In this document: positions 15,327-23,518 of the stretch, in pieces | Position numbering within the stretch: position 1 is the first letter of the stretch | Layout: each line of letters starts with the position of its first letter | Source of the DNA: Bacteroides sp. UBA7333 | Lineage (GTDB): Bacteria; Bacteroidota; Bacteroidia; Bacteroidales; Bacteroidaceae | Direction: 5' to 3' | DNA: 25,006 bases | NCBI GenBank assembly: GCA_002471195.1 | Contig: DKPN01000053.1 | Span: forward strand, 1-25,006 | Notes under the pieces: model-generated | Database searches by the model: none | What the model was told of the DNA's origin: nothing | The model's input: the letters and a program-made list of their open reading frames with translations, nothing else | Program-made: the position numbers and the translations under genes

Positions 15327-16091
15327 TTATTCTTTATCTTTCAAATCGCCAAGCGGATAGTATGGAAACATGTGTTCTACCATCCAACTATTAGATTTTT
15401 CAGGTGTCATTTTCCATCCTGAGCTACATGTCGATACAATTTCTACTAAATTAGAACCCTTGCCTTGCATTGAGTTTTCAAAAGCTTTACGAATGGCTTT
15501 TTTTGCCTTACGAATTGCAGGAACGGTATGAACCGATTGGCGAGTAACATATGCAGTACCTTCTAGTTGTGCTGCAATTTCTGTCATTTTTAGGGGATAA
15601 CCGTGTAAACTAACATCTCTACCAAATGGCGAAGTTGAAGTCTTCATTCCAACTAAAGTTGTTGGAGCCATTTGGCCGCCGGTCATGCCATAAATAGCAT
15701 TATTTATGAATATAATTGTGATGTTTTCGCCACGATTTAAAGCGTGTATCGTTTCGGCTGTACCAATACAAGCCAAATCGCCATCGCCTTGATAGGTAAA
15801 TACCAATCGATCATTCCAAAGGCGTTTGATAGCAGTTGCAACAGCTGGAGCGCGTCCATGAGCTGCTTCTTGCCAATCGATATCAATATAATTGTATATA
15901 AAAACAGCACAGCCTACAGGAGACACACCGATTGCTTTATCTTCCATTCCCATTTCTTCGATAACCTCTGCAATGATTTTGTGCACAACGCCATGACTAC
16001 AACCAGGGCAATAGTGCATCGGTTTGTCGTTCATCAAAGTTGGTTTTTTACAAACCAAACTACCTGCTTTAATTATTTCTTCTTTCGTCAT
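15327..16091 (-). CDS. korB: 2-oxoacid:ferredoxin oxidoreductase, beta subunit (thiamine diphosphate-binding)
   Basis: This 254-residue subunit binds the pyrophosphate end of thiamine diphosphate. Visible are YCPGCSHG (27-34), the TPP/Mg motif GDGDLACIGTAE (102 on) ending in INNAIYGMTGGQ (129-140), and the typical SPVGCAVF. It has no own ferredoxin domain, so electrons pass to the separate 4Fe-4S protein of the operon. Its start is preceded by an AAGGAG (minus strand 16105-16100, 8 nt from the ATG), unusual in a phylum where such sites are rarely used, and that site overlaps the stop codon of the upstream 56-residue membrane protein, so translation of the two is probably coupled. The beta subunit of pyruvate oxidoreductases is similar but the split four-gene layout favours Kor/Vor. 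Confidence 0.92.
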   Translation of the reverse strand: MTKEEIIKAGSLVCKKPTLMNDKPMHYCPGCSHGVVHKIIAEVIEEMGMEDKAIGVSPVGCAVFIYNYIDIDWQEAAHGRAPAVATAIKRLWNDRLVFTYQGDGDLACIGTAETIHALNRGENITIIFINNAIYGMTGGQMAPTTLVGMKTSTSPFGRDVSLHGYPLKMTEIAAQLEGTAYVTRQSVHTVPAIRKAKKAIRKAFENSMQGKGSNLVEIVSTCSSGWKMTPEKSNSWMVEHMFPYYPLGDLKDKE

Positions 16092-16099
16092 AATTTCTT

Positions 16100-16105
16100 C
16101 TCCTT
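16100..16105 (-). promoter_or_regulatory. Shine-Dalgarno-like site of korB overlapping an upstream stop codon
   Basis: Minus-strand AAGGAG sits 8 nt before ATG 16091. The stop codon TAA of the small membrane protein (16106-16104) shares bases with it, as TAAGGAG. Confidence 0.55.
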
Positions 16106-16274
16106 ATCTGTTGGTGAATCGTATAAAAAACTCCATCAGCTTGGTAAATAATGCCGCACCGCAAACATACATGAATACTTTAAAATCATCGCAAGCAAAG
16201 TATACAATGACAGTTGCAATGGTAAGTATAATGAAAAGTATATTTAGTATATTTCTTATTTTATCTGGATCCAT
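16104..16274 (-). CDS. Small 56-residue membrane protein inside the oxidoreductase operon
   Basis: Between the alpha and beta genes the minus strand has an open frame from ATG 16274 to TAA 16104. The product begins MDPDKIRNILNILFIILTIA and has two hydrophobic stretches, about 8-27 and 33-46, the second containing FMYVCGAALFTKL, with a basic end (RFTNR). It looks like a two-helix inner membrane protein. It lies 38 bp after the alpha-subunit stop and 12 bp before the beta start, and its stop overlaps the korB ribosome site, which argues for real translation. A similar short hydrophobic gene seems, from memory, to be present at this place in other Bacteroidales. Its function is unknown; membrane anchoring of the complex is one possibility. 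Longer frames on the opposite strand here are shadows. Confidence 0.75.
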   Translation of the reverse strand: MDPDKIRNILNILFIILTIATVIVYFACDDFKVFMYVCGAALFTKLMEFFIRFTNR

Positions 16275-16312
16275 CTTTAGTTTATATTAGGATGATTGGG
16301 TTGTCGATTAAT

Positions 16313-17392
16313 TTATAGAATTTGTTTTTTTAATGCTGTAACAATCTCATCAGGATCGGGTACTATACCTCCTAAACGCCCGAAATGCTCTACCTTAACT
16401 TTTCCATTTACTGCTAAACGAACATCTTCAACCATTTGACCGGCATTTAATTCAGTGACCAATATACCTTTTACTTTATCGGCATAATTGGCAATTGCTT
16501 CAGTAGGGAAGGGCCATAATGTGATGGGGCGAAGAATTCCTACTTTAATCCCCTCTTCACGTGCAAGATCCATTGCTTTCTGACCGATACGTGCCATTGA
16601 GCCAAATGCAATAATCAAATAATCTGCATCATCGCAATTGATTTCTTCGAATCTTACTTCATTTTGTTCAATTAAACGGTATTTTGCTTGGAAACGGATA
16701 TTGTTTTTTTCCATCTCTTCGGGCTGTAGCTCTAAAGATGTGATAACGTTTGGTTGACGCCCATTTGTTCTGCCCGTTGTGGCCCAGGGACACTGTTCAA
16801 TTACTTCATTATCTGTGCGGCGTATACGTTGAGCCGGTAGTACAACTTTTTCCATCATTTGGCCTACCACTCCATCGGCCAATATGATAGCCGGATTACG
16901 GTATTTGAAAGCCAACTCAAAACCTAGGCATACAAAATCGGCCATTTCTTGTACCGATGCAGGGGCAAGAGTGATTAATTTATAATCGCCATGACCACCA
17001 CCTTTTACCGTTTGAAAGTAGTCGGCTTGGCTGGGTTGAATAGTACCTAATCCAGGACCACCACGCATAACATTCACTATAAGACAAGGAAGCTCGGCAC
17101 CTGCGATATATGAAACTCCTTCTTGTTTTAAACTCATACCCGGACTCGATGACGAAGTCATTACCATTTTACCGGCACCGGCTCCACCATAAACCATATT
17201 GATTGCAGCCACTTCGCTTTCGGCTTGTAAAACTACCATTCCTGTCGTTTCCCAAGGTTTTAGTTCGGCCAATGTTTCTAATATCTCTGATTGTGGCGTA
17301 ATTGGATATCCGAAATACCCATCGGCACCACAACGAATAGCAGCATGAGCAATAGCCTCATTACCCTTCATTAATACAATTTCTTCTGCCAT
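16313..17392 (-). CDS. korA: 2-oxoacid:ferredoxin oxidoreductase, alpha subunit (KorA/VorB type)
   Basis: The 359-residue subunit joins the pyrimidine-binding domain of the TPP enzyme (GYFGYPITPQSEI at 25-37; LQAESEVAAINMVYGGAGAG; TSSSSPGMSL) to a C-terminal transketolase-like domain (AFGSMARIGQKAMD, GILRPITLWPFP, ELNAGQMVEDV). The conserved Thr of YPITP and the Glu of AESE are present. The length matches the form often named VorB in Bacteroidales annotation, and KorA of two-subunit enzymes is longer. In anaerobic Bacteroidota this enzyme can run as 2-oxoglutarate synthase, making 2-oxoglutarate from succinyl-CoA for glutamate, or oxidise branched-chain 2-oxoacids. It is 11 bp behind the ferredoxin gene. 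Confidence 0.93.
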   Translation of the reverse strand: MAEEIVLMKGNEAIAHAAIRCGADGYFGYPITPQSEILETLAELKPWETTGMVVLQAESEVAAINMVYGGAGAGKMVMTSSSSPGMSLKQEGVSYIAGAELPCLIVNVMRGGPGLGTIQPSQADYFQTVKGGGHGDYKLITLAPASVQEMADFVCLGFELAFKYRNPAIILADGVVGQMMEKVVLPAQRIRRTDNEVIEQCPWATTGRTNGRQPNVITSLELQPEEMEKNNIRFQAKYRLIEQNEVRFEEINCDDADYLIIAFGSMARIGQKAMDLAREEGIKVGILRPITLWPFPTEAIANYADKVKGILVTELNAGQMVEDVRLAVNGKVKVEHFGRLGGIVPDPDEIVTALKKQIL

Positions 17393-17403
17393 ATCTTTTT
17401 CTT

Positions 17404-17631
17404 TTAGTCAACTTTAATTTTATAAACAGTAATACATCCATCAGGACATACTGTACCACATGAACTACAACCGTTACATGTATCTTCAATAGTACATTGA
17501 GCGTAATTATATCCTTTCACATTAACATCTTTTGCTAATGAAATAATATGTAATGGGCATGCAACTACACATAAGTTGCAACCTTTACAGCGTTCGGTGT
17601 CAACAACGATTGCTCCTTTGATTTTAGCCAT
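17404..17631 (-). CDS. korD: 2x[4Fe-4S] ferredoxin-like delta subunit
   Basis: The 75-residue protein has two four-cysteine clusters, CKGCNLCVVACP (Cys15, 18, 21, 25) and CNGCSSCGTVCP (Cys52, 55, 58, 62), each expected to bind one [4Fe-4S] centre. It carries electrons from the TPP site to free ferredoxin. It is placed 18 bp after the TPR gene and 11 bp before the alpha gene, as in other split 2-oxoacid oxidoreductase operons. Confidence 0.93.
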   Translation of the reverse strand: MAKIKGAIVVDTERCKGCNLCVVACPLHIISLAKDVNVKGYNYAQCTIEDTCNGCSSCGTVCPDGCITVYKIKVD

Positions 17632-17649
17632 AACTTCTTTATATTATGA

Positions 17650-17949
17650 TTATTGATTAAACATGTCTTTGTGATAAAATTCTAAAATATCGATGACAGC
17701 CTTTCGTGCTTGCAAAGCTGGACTATCAGAATTAATATCAATTGCTTTTTGGTAATAATTTAGCGCTTCTTTCCAGTTGGCCTGTTTGCGATAAGCATTC
17801 CCGATGAGATAATATATATTGTCTTTATTTGCAATTGTGCCATTCTCCGACAACAAATTCTCGAGCTCTTGGATTGCCTGATCGACCTCACCATTATGAA
17901 TCAGATTCTTAATGATATCGAGTTGTGCCATATTCATTGAATTTATCAT
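17650..17949 (-). CDS. Small TPR protein heading the oxidoreductase operon
   Basis: The 99-residue protein holds one clear tetratricopeptide repeat (about 43-76: NIYYLIGNAYRKQANWKEAL, then NYYQKAIDINSDSP) preceded by a helical pair (LDIIKNLIHNGEVDQAIQEL) that is probably half a repeat. TPR units bind proteins; here the partner may be a subunit of the oxidoreductase, since the gene is first in its operon and 18 bp before korD. Three possible ATGs exist (17949, 17937, 17931). The -7 box at 17961-17968 leaves leaders of about 7, 19 and 25 nt; MAQLDIIKN from 17931 is the most natural start but I keep the outermost as the limit. Confidence 0.82.
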   Translation of the reverse strand: MINSMNMAQLDIIKNLIHNGEVDQAIQELENLLSENGTIANKDNIYYLIGNAYRKQANWKEALNYYQKAIDINSDSPALQARKAVIDILEFYHKDMFNQ

Positions 17950-18230
17950 TTATATTGCTACAAAGATAGTTTTTATTTGGATATACCATTAAAATGTAAT
18001 TTAAAAAATGGTGTATCACTAAAAAAGTATTAGAGTTTGCAAAAGATCTCTAATATTAAAATGATATAATTCTATCTGTCATAATGCTTATGGTCTTTTT
18101 CTATGACTTTATATAGGTTCTATCTGTTATTTATACTTACATTATGATATGCGTGGAGTTGGCATTCAACAGAAAAATCACGAAGCAACACTTTTATTTA
18201 TTATGATATACAATCATAATGATTTCAATA
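17950..18230. other. AT-rich intergenic region upstream of the kor operon
   Basis: No coding frame is convincing. I see the -7 box at 17961-17968, a 10-bp direct repeat TTCTATCTGT at 18070-18079 and 18118-18127, and a small palindrome ATTATGAT/ATCATAAT (18200-18207/18213-18220). An untranslated RNA is possible but not supported. Confidence 0.5.
17961..17968 (-). promoter_or_regulatory. -7 box of the TPR-kor operon
   Basis: Minus-strand TATCTTTG (17968-17961) is an exact TAnnTTTG match just upstream of the first gene. The -33 element is weak. Confidence 0.45.
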
Positions 18231-18268
18231 AAAAAGTCGCTAGACCATATGGCATAGCGACTTTTTTT
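18231..18268. terminator. Terminator of tkt-rpiB
   Basis: AAAAAGTCGCTA (18231-18242) pairs with TAGCGACTTTTT (18255-18266). T-runs follow the stem on both strands; it closes the tkt-rpiB operon, whose last stop codon is at 18297. Confidence 0.88.
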
Positions 18269-18296
18269 AATTGAATAGTAAAATTACTATTATAAT

Positions 18297-18731
18297 TTAT
18301 TTCACTGGAATCTTATCAACTCTCAATTGATGTCTTCCCCCTTCGAATGAAGTATTAAAAAATTCTTCAAGAATCATTGTTGCTTCTTCGGTGCTAATAA
18401 AGCGTCCGGGCATCACCAAAACATTTGCATCATTATGCAAACGTGCCAAATGGGCTAACTCTGCATTCCAACATAAAGCTGCTCTAATGCCTTGGTGTTT
18501 GTTAAGAGTCATGTTAATACCATTACCACTACCGCAAATCGCTATGCCAGGATAACATTCGCCAGATTCTACTGCTAAGGCAAGCGGATGTGCGAAATCG
18601 GGATAGTCACAACTTTCTGTTGTATAGGTGCCGAAATCTTTATATTCCCAACCTTTTGTTTCTAACCAACCGCGAACAAATTCTTTTAATTCGAAACCTG
18701 CATGGTCTGAACAAATACCTATTGTTTTCAT
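18297..18731 (-). CDS. rpiB: Ribose-5-phosphate isomerase B
   Basis: RpiB interconverts ribose 5-phosphate and ribulose 5-phosphate in the non-oxidative pentose phosphate pathway. The 144-residue protein has SDHAGFELK (8-16), the catalytic Cys66 in ICGSGNGI (65-72), NKHQGIRAALCWN and the LHNDANVLVMPGR motif. All active-site residues expected for RpiB rather than LacA/LacB are seen. Its ATG overlaps the tkt stop (TAATG), so translation is probably coupled to the transketolase, which supplies the same pathway. Confidence 0.94.
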   Translation of the reverse strand: MKTIGICSDHAGFELKEFVRGWLETKGWEYKDFGTYTTESCDYPDFAHPLALAVESGECYPGIAICGSGNGINMTLNKHQGIRAALCWNAELAHLARLHNDANVLVMPGRFISTEEATMILEEFFNTSFEGGRHQLRVDKIPVK

Positions 18732-20740
18732 TATAACATTGATTTTACTTGGTTATACACGTTTTGAGCTGTAAATCCTAGTTTTTCGTCTAGTACAGTA
18801 TAAGGAGCGGAGAAACCGAATGAATCTAGGCCAAATACTTTGCCGTTGCTTCCTACTAAACCTTGTAGGTTTACGGGAAGGCCTGCTGTTAGACCAAATA
18901 TTTTAGCGCCGTTTGGCAATATGGCATCTTGATATTCTTTATCTTGACTGCGGAATAATCCCTCTGATGGCGCAGATACGATACGTAGTTTAATACCATC
19001 CTTACGTAATAATTCAGCTCCGGCAACTAATGTAGATACTTCTGAACCTGAGGCTACCAATATAACGTCGTAATTATCATCTGAACCAGCAATAACATAA
19101 GCACCTTTGTCTACATTTTTATATTCGGTTCCGGCAGGTAGATTAACGATATTTTGACGTGATAATATTAATGCAGTTGGAGTATAAATGTTCTCCATTG
19201 CTAATTTCCATGCAATTGTTGTTTCTTCTACATCTGCTGGACGTAAAACCAACATAGAGTTATGTCCTTTGTGATTTTTTAATTTTTCCATTAAACGAAT
19301 TTGTGCTTCTTGCTCAACAGGTTCGTGTGTTGGGCCATCTTCGCCTACTCGGAATGCATCATGTGACCAAATAAATTTAACAGGAAGCTCCATCAAGGCT
19401 GCCATACGAATTGCTGGTTTCATGTAATCGGAGAATACAAAGAATGTTGCACACGCAGAGATCACACCACCATGTAATGCCATACCAATGCAAACACACG
19501 CCATTGTTAATTCAGAAACGCCAGCTTGTAAAAATGCACCACTGAAATCGTTTTTAGTAAATGCATGCGTTTTATTTAAGAAGCCATCGGTTTTATCTGA
19601 ATTTGATAAATCGGCCGAAGATACAATCATGTTTTCTACTTGCGTAGCTAGAGCACCTAATACGACTGCTGAAGCATTACGAGTTGCAGCATTTGCTTTT
19701 TGTTCAATCGCATTCCAATTTACTGATGGTGCTTTATGCTCGAAAAACGATACTAATTTTTTTGCTAGTTCAGGATTTTCCTTTTCCCATATAGCTTTTT
19801 GTGCATAACGCTCTGCTAAAATTTCTTTTAATTCAGCATTTCTTTTCGCATAAAGTGCTTCTACTTCAGGGAAGATGACAAATGGATTATCTAGATTTCC
19901 TCCTAAATTAATAATTGTGTTTTTGTAAGCATCGCCACCCAATGGAGCACCGTGCGTTTCGCAACAAGCTTCGTAGCTGCTATTGTCGGCTCTACGAGCA
20001 CCTTTACCCATTATTGTTTTACCAATAATAAGAGTAGGACGTTCCATCTCAGCTTGGGCTTCTCTAATTGCCGAACGAATATCTTCAGCGTCATTACCAT
20101 TGATTTCAATTACTTTCCAATCCCATGCTTTGTATTTCATTGATACATCTTCTGTACTAACTGCTGATGTGTCAGTTGAAAGTTGTATGTCGTTTGAATC
20201 ATAAAACATAATTAAGTTATTCAAACCTAGTGTTCCTGCCATACGTCCAGCACCTTGTGAAATTTCTTCTTGAATTCCACCGTCCGAAATATATGCATAT
20301 ATTGTTTGATTCATTACATTACCGAAACGAGCTTTCAAGAATTTAGCGGCAATGGCTGCACCAACTGCATAAGTGTGACCTTGTCCTAATGGTCCTGAAG
20401 TATTTTCGATTCCTCTTTTGATATCAACTTCAGGATGACCTGGAGTTGGACTTCCCCATTGACGAAATTGTTTCAATTCTTCAATTGTGAATTTCCCACT
20501 CATGGCTAATACTGAATATAGCATTGGTGACATGTGTCCAGGATCTAAATAGAAGCGATCTCTACCTTCCCAATAGGGATTTTCGGGGTCGTATACTAAA
20601 AATTCGGAGAAAAGTACATTTATAAAATCGGCACCTCCCATTGCGCCACCTGGGTGTCCAGAATTGGCTTTTTCTACCATAGACGCAGCAAGAATACGGA
20701 TATTATCCGCTGCACGATTCATAAGTTCAACCTTGTTCAT
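18731..20740 (-). CDS. tkt: Transketolase
   Basis: Transketolase moves two-carbon ketol units between sugar phosphates with thiamine diphosphate. From ATG 20740 (MNKVELMNRAADNIR) it has 669 residues, the normal size; an upstream in-frame TTG at 20752 only adds MIIE. Motifs are SGHPGGAMGGAD (27-38), TPGHPE (99-104), the TPP/metal site SDGGIQEE (152-159) with Asn and Ile further on, ETHGAPLGG, and in the C-terminal half IWSHDAFRVGEDGPTHEPVE. The site around 152 reads SDG instead of the GDG of enteric enzymes; I believe this is usual in Bacteroidota. rpiB follows with a 1-base overlap. A -7 box lies 34 bp upstream. Confidence 0.95.
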   Translation of the reverse strand: MNKVELMNRAADNIRILAASMVEKANSGHPGGAMGGADFINVLFSEFLVYDPENPYWEGRDRFYLDPGHMSPMLYSVLAMSGKFTIEELKQFRQWGSPTPGHPEVDIKRGIENTSGPLGQGHTYAVGAAIAAKFLKARFGNVMNQTIYAYISDGGIQEEISQGAGRMAGTLGLNNLIMFYDSNDIQLSTDTSAVSTEDVSMKYKAWDWKVIEINGNDAEDIRSAIREAQAEMERPTLIIGKTIMGKGARRADNSSYEACCETHGAPLGGDAYKNTIINLGGNLDNPFVIFPEVEALYAKRNAELKEILAERYAQKAIWEKENPELAKKLVSFFEHKAPSVNWNAIEQKANAATRNASAVVLGALATQVENMIVSSADLSNSDKTDGFLNKTHAFTKNDFSGAFLQAGVSELTMACVCIGMALHGGVISACATFFVFSDYMKPAIRMAALMELPVKFIWSHDAFRVGEDGPTHEPVEQEAQIRLMEKLKNHKGHNSMLVLRPADVEETTIAWKLAMENIYTPTALILSRQNIVNLPAGTEYKNVDKGAYVIAGSDDNYDVILVASGSEVSTLVAGAELLRKDGIKLRIVSAPSEGLFRSQDKEYQDAILPNGAKIFGLTAGLPVNLQGLVGSNGKVFGLDSFGFSAPYTVLDEKLGFTAQNVYNQVKSML

Positions 20741-20773
20741 TTCTATTATCAATTAAGTTTTCTGATTTATGTG

Positions 20774-20781
20774 CAAAGATA
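20774..20781 (-). promoter_or_regulatory. -7 box of tkt-rpiB
   Basis: Minus-strand TATCTTTG (20781-20774) matches TAnnTTTG; the leader to ATG 20740 would be about 28 nt. No clear -33 element at 19-20 bp. Confidence 0.45.
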
Positions 20782-20904
20782 CATGTTTAACATAAATATT
20801 TGCTTATAATTTTATATGTTTTTACACTTAATATAACTTATAGACGATTGCTATGCGATGTTATGATGCACAAAATGTGTTTATTAAGTGTTTATTTAAA
20901 ACAA

Positions 20905-20937
20905 AAAAAATCGGTACCATGTTCAATGATACCGATT
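20905..20937 (-). terminator. Terminator of the galactose operon
   Basis: AATCGGTA (20909-20916) pairs with TACCGATT (20930-20937), with an inner CA/TG pairing. On the minus strand the stem is followed by TTTTTTTTGTTTT. It lies 24 bp after the galK stop. Confidence 0.82.
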
Positions 20938-20960
20938 CTTATTATCTTAAGTTTATTATA

Positions 20961-22115
20961 TTAACAAAGTTTGCGTGAGCCATCGCTAATAACCACATCA
21001 TAAACTTTAGGACTTCTTCCGAATTTAGCTTTAAAGCTTTCGTTTGCTTTTGCAATAAATCCATCATAAAGTTCATTTTTTACTAAATTGATTGTACAGC
21101 CACCGAATCCACCGCCCATTACACGTGATCCTGTCACTCCACATTCTTTCGCTACATCATTTAAGAAGTCAAGTTCTTCACAACTAACTTCATACAATTT
21201 GCTCATACCATGGTGAGTTTCATACATTTTTTGGCCTACTGTTTCGTAATCACCAGCTTCTAATGCATCACACACGTCTAATACGCGTTGAATTTCTTCA
21301 ATCACATACTCAGCGCGCATATAATCTTCTTCTGTAATTTCTGATTTTACTTCTTGAAGCATTAGCATGTTACAGTCGCGTAAGAATTCAACATGTGGAT
21401 GCTTCTTTTGAATTGCAGCCACTGCTGTTTCGCAGCTTTGACGGCGTTTATTGTATGCTGAAGATGCTAATTCATGTTTTACTACTGAATCAACCAATAC
21501 TAAGCGATAACCGGTAGGGTTGAATGGGAAATATTGATACTCAAGTGAACGACAGTCTAGTCTGATTAAGCTTCCTGCTTTACCAAACACAGATGCAAAT
21601 TGGTCCATAATACCACATTTAACACCACAATAGTTGTGTTCTGTAGATTGACCTACCTTTGCTAGTTCAAATTTATCAATTTTTCCTTCGCCAAATAACT
21701 CATTTAAAGCAAATGCATATGTGCTTTCCAATGCAGCAGATGATGACATACCAGCTCCTAAAGGAACATCTCCAGCGAATGCTGTGTCAAATCCTTTTAC
21801 ATCTACTCCACGCTCAATCATTTCACGGCATACACCGAATATATATCTAGCCCAGCTAGCTTGTGGAGCATTTGCTTCATCAAGACCAAACTCTACATAG
21901 TCATTTAAGTCGATAGAATATGCGCGAACAATATCAGTTCCGTTGGGCTTAATTTCTGCCACCATACCTTTATCGATTGCTCCCGGAAACACAAAACCTC
22001 CATTATAATCGGTGTGTTCACCAATCAAATTGATGCGACCGGGAGATGCATACACTGAACCTATAGATCCATCGAAATGTTTTGCAAAATGACCTCTTAC
22101 GTGCTCTATATTCAT
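20961..22115 (-). CDS. galK: Galactokinase
   Basis: GalK phosphorylates alpha-D-galactose at C1 with ATP, the first committed step of the Leloir pathway. The 384-residue protein is a GHMP kinase with the galactokinase signature PGRINLIGEHTDYNGG (25-40), the ATP loop PLGAGMSSSAALE (118-130), the catalytic Asp171 in GIMDQFASVFG, and the C-terminal VMGGGFGGCTINLV. It is the third gene of the galM-transporter-galK operon, 42 bp after the transporter, and is closed by a hairpin. galT and galE are not in the window. Nothing is missing or truncated. Confidence 0.96.
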   Translation of the reverse strand: MNIEHVRGHFAKHFDGSIGSVYASPGRINLIGEHTDYNGGFVFPGAIDKGMVAEIKPNGTDIVRAYSIDLNDYVEFGLDEANAPQASWARYIFGVCREMIERGVDVKGFDTAFAGDVPLGAGMSSSAALESTYAFALNELFGEGKIDKFELAKVGQSTEHNYCGVKCGIMDQFASVFGKAGSLIRLDCRSLEYQYFPFNPTGYRLVLVDSVVKHELASSAYNKRRQSCETAVAAIQKKHPHVEFLRDCNMLMLQEVKSEITEEDYMRAEYVIEEIQRVLDVCDALEAGDYETVGQKMYETHHGMSKLYEVSCEELDFLNDVAKECGVTGSRVMGGGFGGCTINLVKNELYDGFIAKANESFKAKFGRSPKVYDVVISDGSRKLC

Positions 22116-22157
22116 GATTTATTAAGTTTAAGTTTTAAAATATAATAATTTAATTGA

Positions 22158-23450
22158 TTATTCTGTAGGAATATCTTTGTTTACATTTTTACTACCAATA
22201 AGTGCGTAGTAAAGCATATATACACAGCCAAGAACAATTACCCAATAACTTGACATGAAACCAGACATATCTGCCACTTGACCTTGAATAAGTGGAAGGA
22301 TACCTCCACCACAAACCATAACCATAAAGTAACCTGAACCCATTGCAGTGTATTTAGCACCAAGACCTTCTACCGCCAAGTTGAAAATACCACCCCACAT
22401 GATAGAGGTACAAAGACCACAAAGTACAAAGAATAATACACTCATAGGTACTTTAGCTAGGCCAAAAGATATGTCAGATTGGAAAACTGGCATATCCACT
22501 AAAATAGTATCAGGCATAAAGATACCAACCATGACAAGGATCGCTGCAAGTGAAGATGCAAATGTTAGCATACCTTTAGCCGAAACTTTACCACCAATGA
22601 TACCACCGAAGATACGACCAATCATCATCAAGAACCAATAAGTTCCTACTACTGCACCGGCAATTGTTGTGTCGATACCCATACCACCTTTATCGGGAGT
22701 ATCAGTTAAAAATAGATTAATGAAGTTTGGAATACCTACTTCTACACCAACGTAGATGAAAATAGCTACGGCACCAAGAGTGAAGTGACGGAATGACCAT
22801 GGAGAGTATTTATCTTTGATTTTAACAGCACCTGTCTCTGGTTTCTCCATATGAGGTTCGGGAATGCGTACAAATGCAAGTACAATGAACGCTAAAGCAA
22901 AGATACCCATTGCGATGAAAAGAGCAGGAGATGCTTTTTGGATAGTTGCACCGGCGATATTACCAATTAAGTAACCTACAAGAACAGGGACAATAGTCGC
23001 AGAAAGGGAGTTTACTGAACCCGCAAATTGGATAAGTTGGTTACCTTTTTTACCTCCACCACCAAGTGTATTCAACATTGGATTAACAACAGTGTTAAGC
23101 ATACACATTGAAAAACCTCCAATGAATGCACCAGCTAAATACACTGAGAAGCTTTCTGCCACACCAGATAGGAACATAACGCCTACACCACAGAAACCTA
23201 TAATGATAGCTAAAAGTGCGGTTTTCTTGTAACCAATTCTTTTTAGCAACATACCTGCAGGAATACCCATAAATGCATAAGCTATAAAGTTAGCAGCATT
23301 ACCAAGTTGCGACATAAAGTTTGTAGCTCCGAACTGCTCTTTAACAATAATTCCGAATGGATTAGAAAGACCTGTTACAAATGAAATCATTGCGAACAAG
23401 GCAAACATCATAGCTATAGGCAATATATAGCTCTTTTTTTGTTGTGTCAT
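22158..23450 (-). CDS. Glucose/galactose H+ symporter (MFS, FucP/GluP family)
   Basis: This 430-residue inner membrane protein has about 12 hydrophobic helices. Its N-terminus (MTQQKKSYILPIAMMFALFA, then FVTGLSNPFGIIVKEQF) and the LLKRIGYKKTALL loop between helices 2 and 3 are typical of the FHS family of MFS symporters (fucose, glucose/galactose). A central charged loop (EPHMEKPETGAVKIKDKYSP) joins the two halves. Its position between galM and galK makes galactose the likely main substrate, though glucose is possible; family members in Bacteroidales are often called gluP. Spacing is 68 bp to galM and 42 bp to galK. Confidence 0.92.
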   Translation of the reverse strand: MTQQKKSYILPIAMMFALFAMISFVTGLSNPFGIIVKEQFGATNFMSQLGNAANFIAYAFMGIPAGMLLKRIGYKKTALLAIIIGFCGVGVMFLSGVAESFSVYLAGAFIGGFSMCMLNTVVNPMLNTLGGGGKKGNQLIQFAGSVNSLSATIVPVLVGYLIGNIAGATIQKASPALFIAMGIFALAFIVLAFVRIPEPHMEKPETGAVKIKDKYSPWSFRHFTLGAVAIFIYVGVEVGIPNFINLFLTDTPDKGGMGIDTTIAGAVVGTYWFLMMIGRIFGGIIGGKVSAKGMLTFASSLAAILVMVGIFMPDTILVDMPVFQSDISFGLAKVPMSVLFFVLCGLCTSIMWGGIFNLAVEGLGAKYTAMGSGYFMVMVCGGGILPLIQGQVADMSGFMSSYWVIVLGCVYMLYYALIGSKNVNKDIPTE

Positions 23451-23518
23451 GATTTTTAAAAAAATGTTAGTTTATTAATTAAGATTGTTTTTGTTTAGTT
23501 ATAATCGTTTGTTGTGTT

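Noticed and set aside
16024..16290. 88-residue plus-strand frame
   Set aside because: It overlaps the beta subunit and the small membrane protein on the opposite strand, which fit the operon; it shows no known motif.
14758..17631. Pyruvate:ferredoxin oxidoreductase
   Set aside because: Bacteroidota usually have a single-chain pyruvate enzyme; the split alpha/beta/gamma/ferredoxin layout fits the Kor/Vor group better.
18200..18220. Palindrome ATTATGAT/ATCATAAT as a terminator or small RNA
   Set aside because: AT-rich 8-bp arms, no T-run and a strong terminator right beside it; chance is likely in such sequence.
18882..20740. Transketolase as a defective enzyme because the TPP motif reads SDG instead of GDG
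   Set aside because: All other motifs and the length are normal, and this form appears to be usual in Bacteroidota.
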